This document shows, in pieces, positions 62,121 through 64,000 of a stretch of 64,000 nt of DNA (its first letter is position 1; every line of letters starts with the position of its first letter). The stretch comes from Arenicola marina. Lineage: Eukaryota > Annelida > Polychaeta > Arenicolidae. The stretch lies in the NCBI GenBank assembly GCA_964019135.1, contig OZ025265.1, positions 20,993,143-21,057,142 of the forward strand. The letters run 5' to 3'. Below the pieces are notes generated by a model, which did no database searches, was not told the origin of the DNA, and saw nothing but the letters and a program-made list of their open reading frames with translations. The position numbers and the translations under genes were made by a program.

Positions 62121-62336
62121 CAGTAGTAAGTTAGTAAGTTTATTTCGTATAGGAGGCTATCGGTCCCATAGCACACACAGGGTTACATAAATATGTCGGT
62201 GTTACAGGATATATACAATTTAAGTTTCGCCGTTTGCTTGGTGTAATCTTTCCGCCCTCCATAAATAAATCGATAAATTCAGTATGTCTTGCTTATTGTG
62301 GAACTTCATCAATTTAACGATTTAATTGCCAGATCC
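62121..62336 (-). mobile_element. LINE 3' end (copy B)
   Basis: Counterpart of 22452-22710 with the same A-rich and (TTAC)n end, but missing 60 bases at its inner end. Confidence 0.55.
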
Positions 62337-64000
62337 ATAAGTACGGGAATCTAAGAAATCGGGGCCTGAACATATATCGATTTATTCAGGATTAGATTTA
62401 AGGTCGTTCTACTATGTGTTAAATGGGTGATTATACTTTAATGTCCGATAAACAAGACACATGGACACATAATTCGAAGATCTAATCGAGCATGTCTGCA
62501 TGGTTAAAGCTTTTAAACTGCAGAGATGAAAGACACGAGTTTATGGACTCCACAATGCCTTACAAAACTAGGTCAAGGACGCTCAACAATTCCAGCAGAG
62601 GTTCAAAACAGAACAGAGCGCAACGGTCAGATGATAAAAGTTAACCTACAACTTTGAAAGAGATAGTCAGCGAGATTTAATACATAGTAAGGTAGGAACA
62701 TGTATAAAGTAACATTAGGATAAACACAGAGTACCCGATACCTAAATCTACGGAATCTCACGGAACAGAGATACGTGTGCTCCATGTCAATGCCTAGCAT
62801 CATCGGCCTGTACGTGCTGCATACCTTCCGCTTGTTTGCCTTCACTCACTTCACATACAAAATCGGCTAAACCTGTCCTTGAATGCAAAACTGACCACTG
62901 AAGTTCCGTGCATATCAGAATTATAACCATCAAAGTAGATGTATATAATACATGAGCGGTTAGAGAGTTTTAATAAACCAGAATGCGGTTGCCTTATGAA
63001 TAACTGTCAGTGTCATGCGATCTAATGCGCTGCGCTAGGTTTTCCATGTCGTATGAGGTAATAATCATCATGGCAGAAATGCAAACAACGCTTCGTCTCA
63101 TCGAACGGACCACATGCATCATGGAGAGATAAATGTCTTATCTTTTACTATGTTATTCATTTTATGGTTTGGAATGCTTGGACCAAAGCCAACAAAAAAA
63201 TAGTTTCATACCAACTCGATTATTCACGCACAAACCGCGCAGCCGGTCGGTCCCGAAAGCTCAAATGTTGACTACAATGAGTGCGCTTCACGCAACTGTA
63301 GCAAGGAACCAGCGTGATGCGCATTCGTTCTAAGAGCACTTGTTTTTTTGCGTGTCCCCAGAGGGCCTTTAAACGGAAATTGACGGACAAATGGTAAGGC
63401 GCCCACTCTTCAATTCTAGTTGTATATCAGAGCTCAATCCGGTATTTACGTACACCAGTCGAGTGTTATAAGCGTCGATATTTTGATAATAGTACATAAT
63501 CCTCTGACATAAGTCAATTGAATTCATTGATATCTTTATTCCACGAAACAAACACAAAATGCATGGTTTTGAAAATGCAATTACCGGGTCGATGGCTGTC
63601 AATAAATTGATATAGGCCCGAATACTTTTGATCATAATCCTACTGAATGAATGTTTTCCAAACGCATACACTACTCTTCAGTTATAAATAGTGAATAAGT
63701 GAGATACGTGTAGCAAGGGGCGGGATGAGGCCTGTGTAAGGGAAGGGAGAAGAGGGAGGTTCGTAGCGTCATTTGTCTTCCACATTATGTCGATTAAATC
63801 ATTATCAAATCATCGTTCAAAATACCAAACAAAAAACGTCCAAGTATTGATTCATGGGATACACCAGGCACAAATCTGACGGCTTTTGGTCGAAAACAAC
63901 TCGCTACTTGTGGCTATAGTGTTATCGATCCCATCATTCATGCAATTATTGAGTTATTTGTTGCTTTCCTGATGCCAAGAAAATATCACTATAACCCATC
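62337..64000. other. No gene recognised (copy B, distal end)
   Basis: Counterpart of about 22727-24407. Differences from copy A are more frequent than in the proximal part, including a 20-bp deletion near 63.76 kb. Confidence 0.55.

Larger units (their letters stand above)
39191..64000. repeat. Copy B of the 39.2-kb tandem duplication
   Basis: This is the second copy of bases 1-24407. It begins inside the 24-bp minisatellite and runs off the window end, so the part matching 24.4-37.6 kb is not seen twice. Relative to copy A it has 506 extra bases at 59086-59591. It lacks 24 bp of a 12-bp repeat near 55.74 kb, 60 bp near 62.34 kb and 20 bp near 63.76 kb. It keeps an open reading frame where copy A has a stop codon in the DUF1647-like gene. 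Confidence 0.97.

Overview
This window is nuclear DNA from an animal, most likely an invertebrate. The genes are split into small exons with GT-AG introns and matching phases. Around them are 3' ends of LINE retrotransposons, a tRNA-derived SINE, foldback elements, poly-G tracts and minisatellites. The two gene families recognised are a METTL24-like methyltransferase and a secretory-pathway family resembling Pfam DUF1647. Both fit a marine deuterostome or lophotrochozoan, but the species cannot be fixed from sequence alone. Most long open frames here are not genes.

The main structural feature is a tandem duplication with a unit of about 39.2 kb. Bases 1-24407 (copy A) reappear at 39191-64000 (copy B), with the offset drifting from 39190 to about 39600 because of indels. 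The copies differ only about once per several hundred bases over the first 16 kb. They diverge more towards the distal end, where indels of 24, 506, 60 and 20 bp occur. The junction, and the first 212 bases of the window, lie in the same 24-bp minisatellite. This suggests unequal exchange between arrays. A false duplication produced when two haplotypes were assembled in series remains a serious alternative.

Layout of one unit: minisatellite tail and a 157-bp direct repeat (1-644); about 12 kb without a recognised gene but with a 768-bp inverted-repeat transposon, CRE and RFX-like sites, a TATA promoter-like site and hairpins; a complete six-exon METTL24-like gene on the minus strand (12798-16442); a GC-rich minisatellite; and, head to head on the plus strand, exons of a DUF1647-like gene (18600-22182). 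Copy A of that gene has a stop codon at the end of one exon; copy B does not. The single-copy part (24.4-37.6 kb) holds two more DUF1647-like loci in inverted orientation. The plus-strand one (25574-28664) is a pseudogene with a stop and several small deletions. The minus-strand one (34880-37383) is open through all exons found. LINE, SINE and G-rich elements lie between them. The minisatellite (37589-39403) then leads into copy B.

Both recognised families probably act in the secretory pathway: the METTL24-like protein starts with a hydrophobic segment, and likely signal-anchor exons lie upstream of two of the DUF1647-like loci. The substrates of neither family can be read from the sequence.
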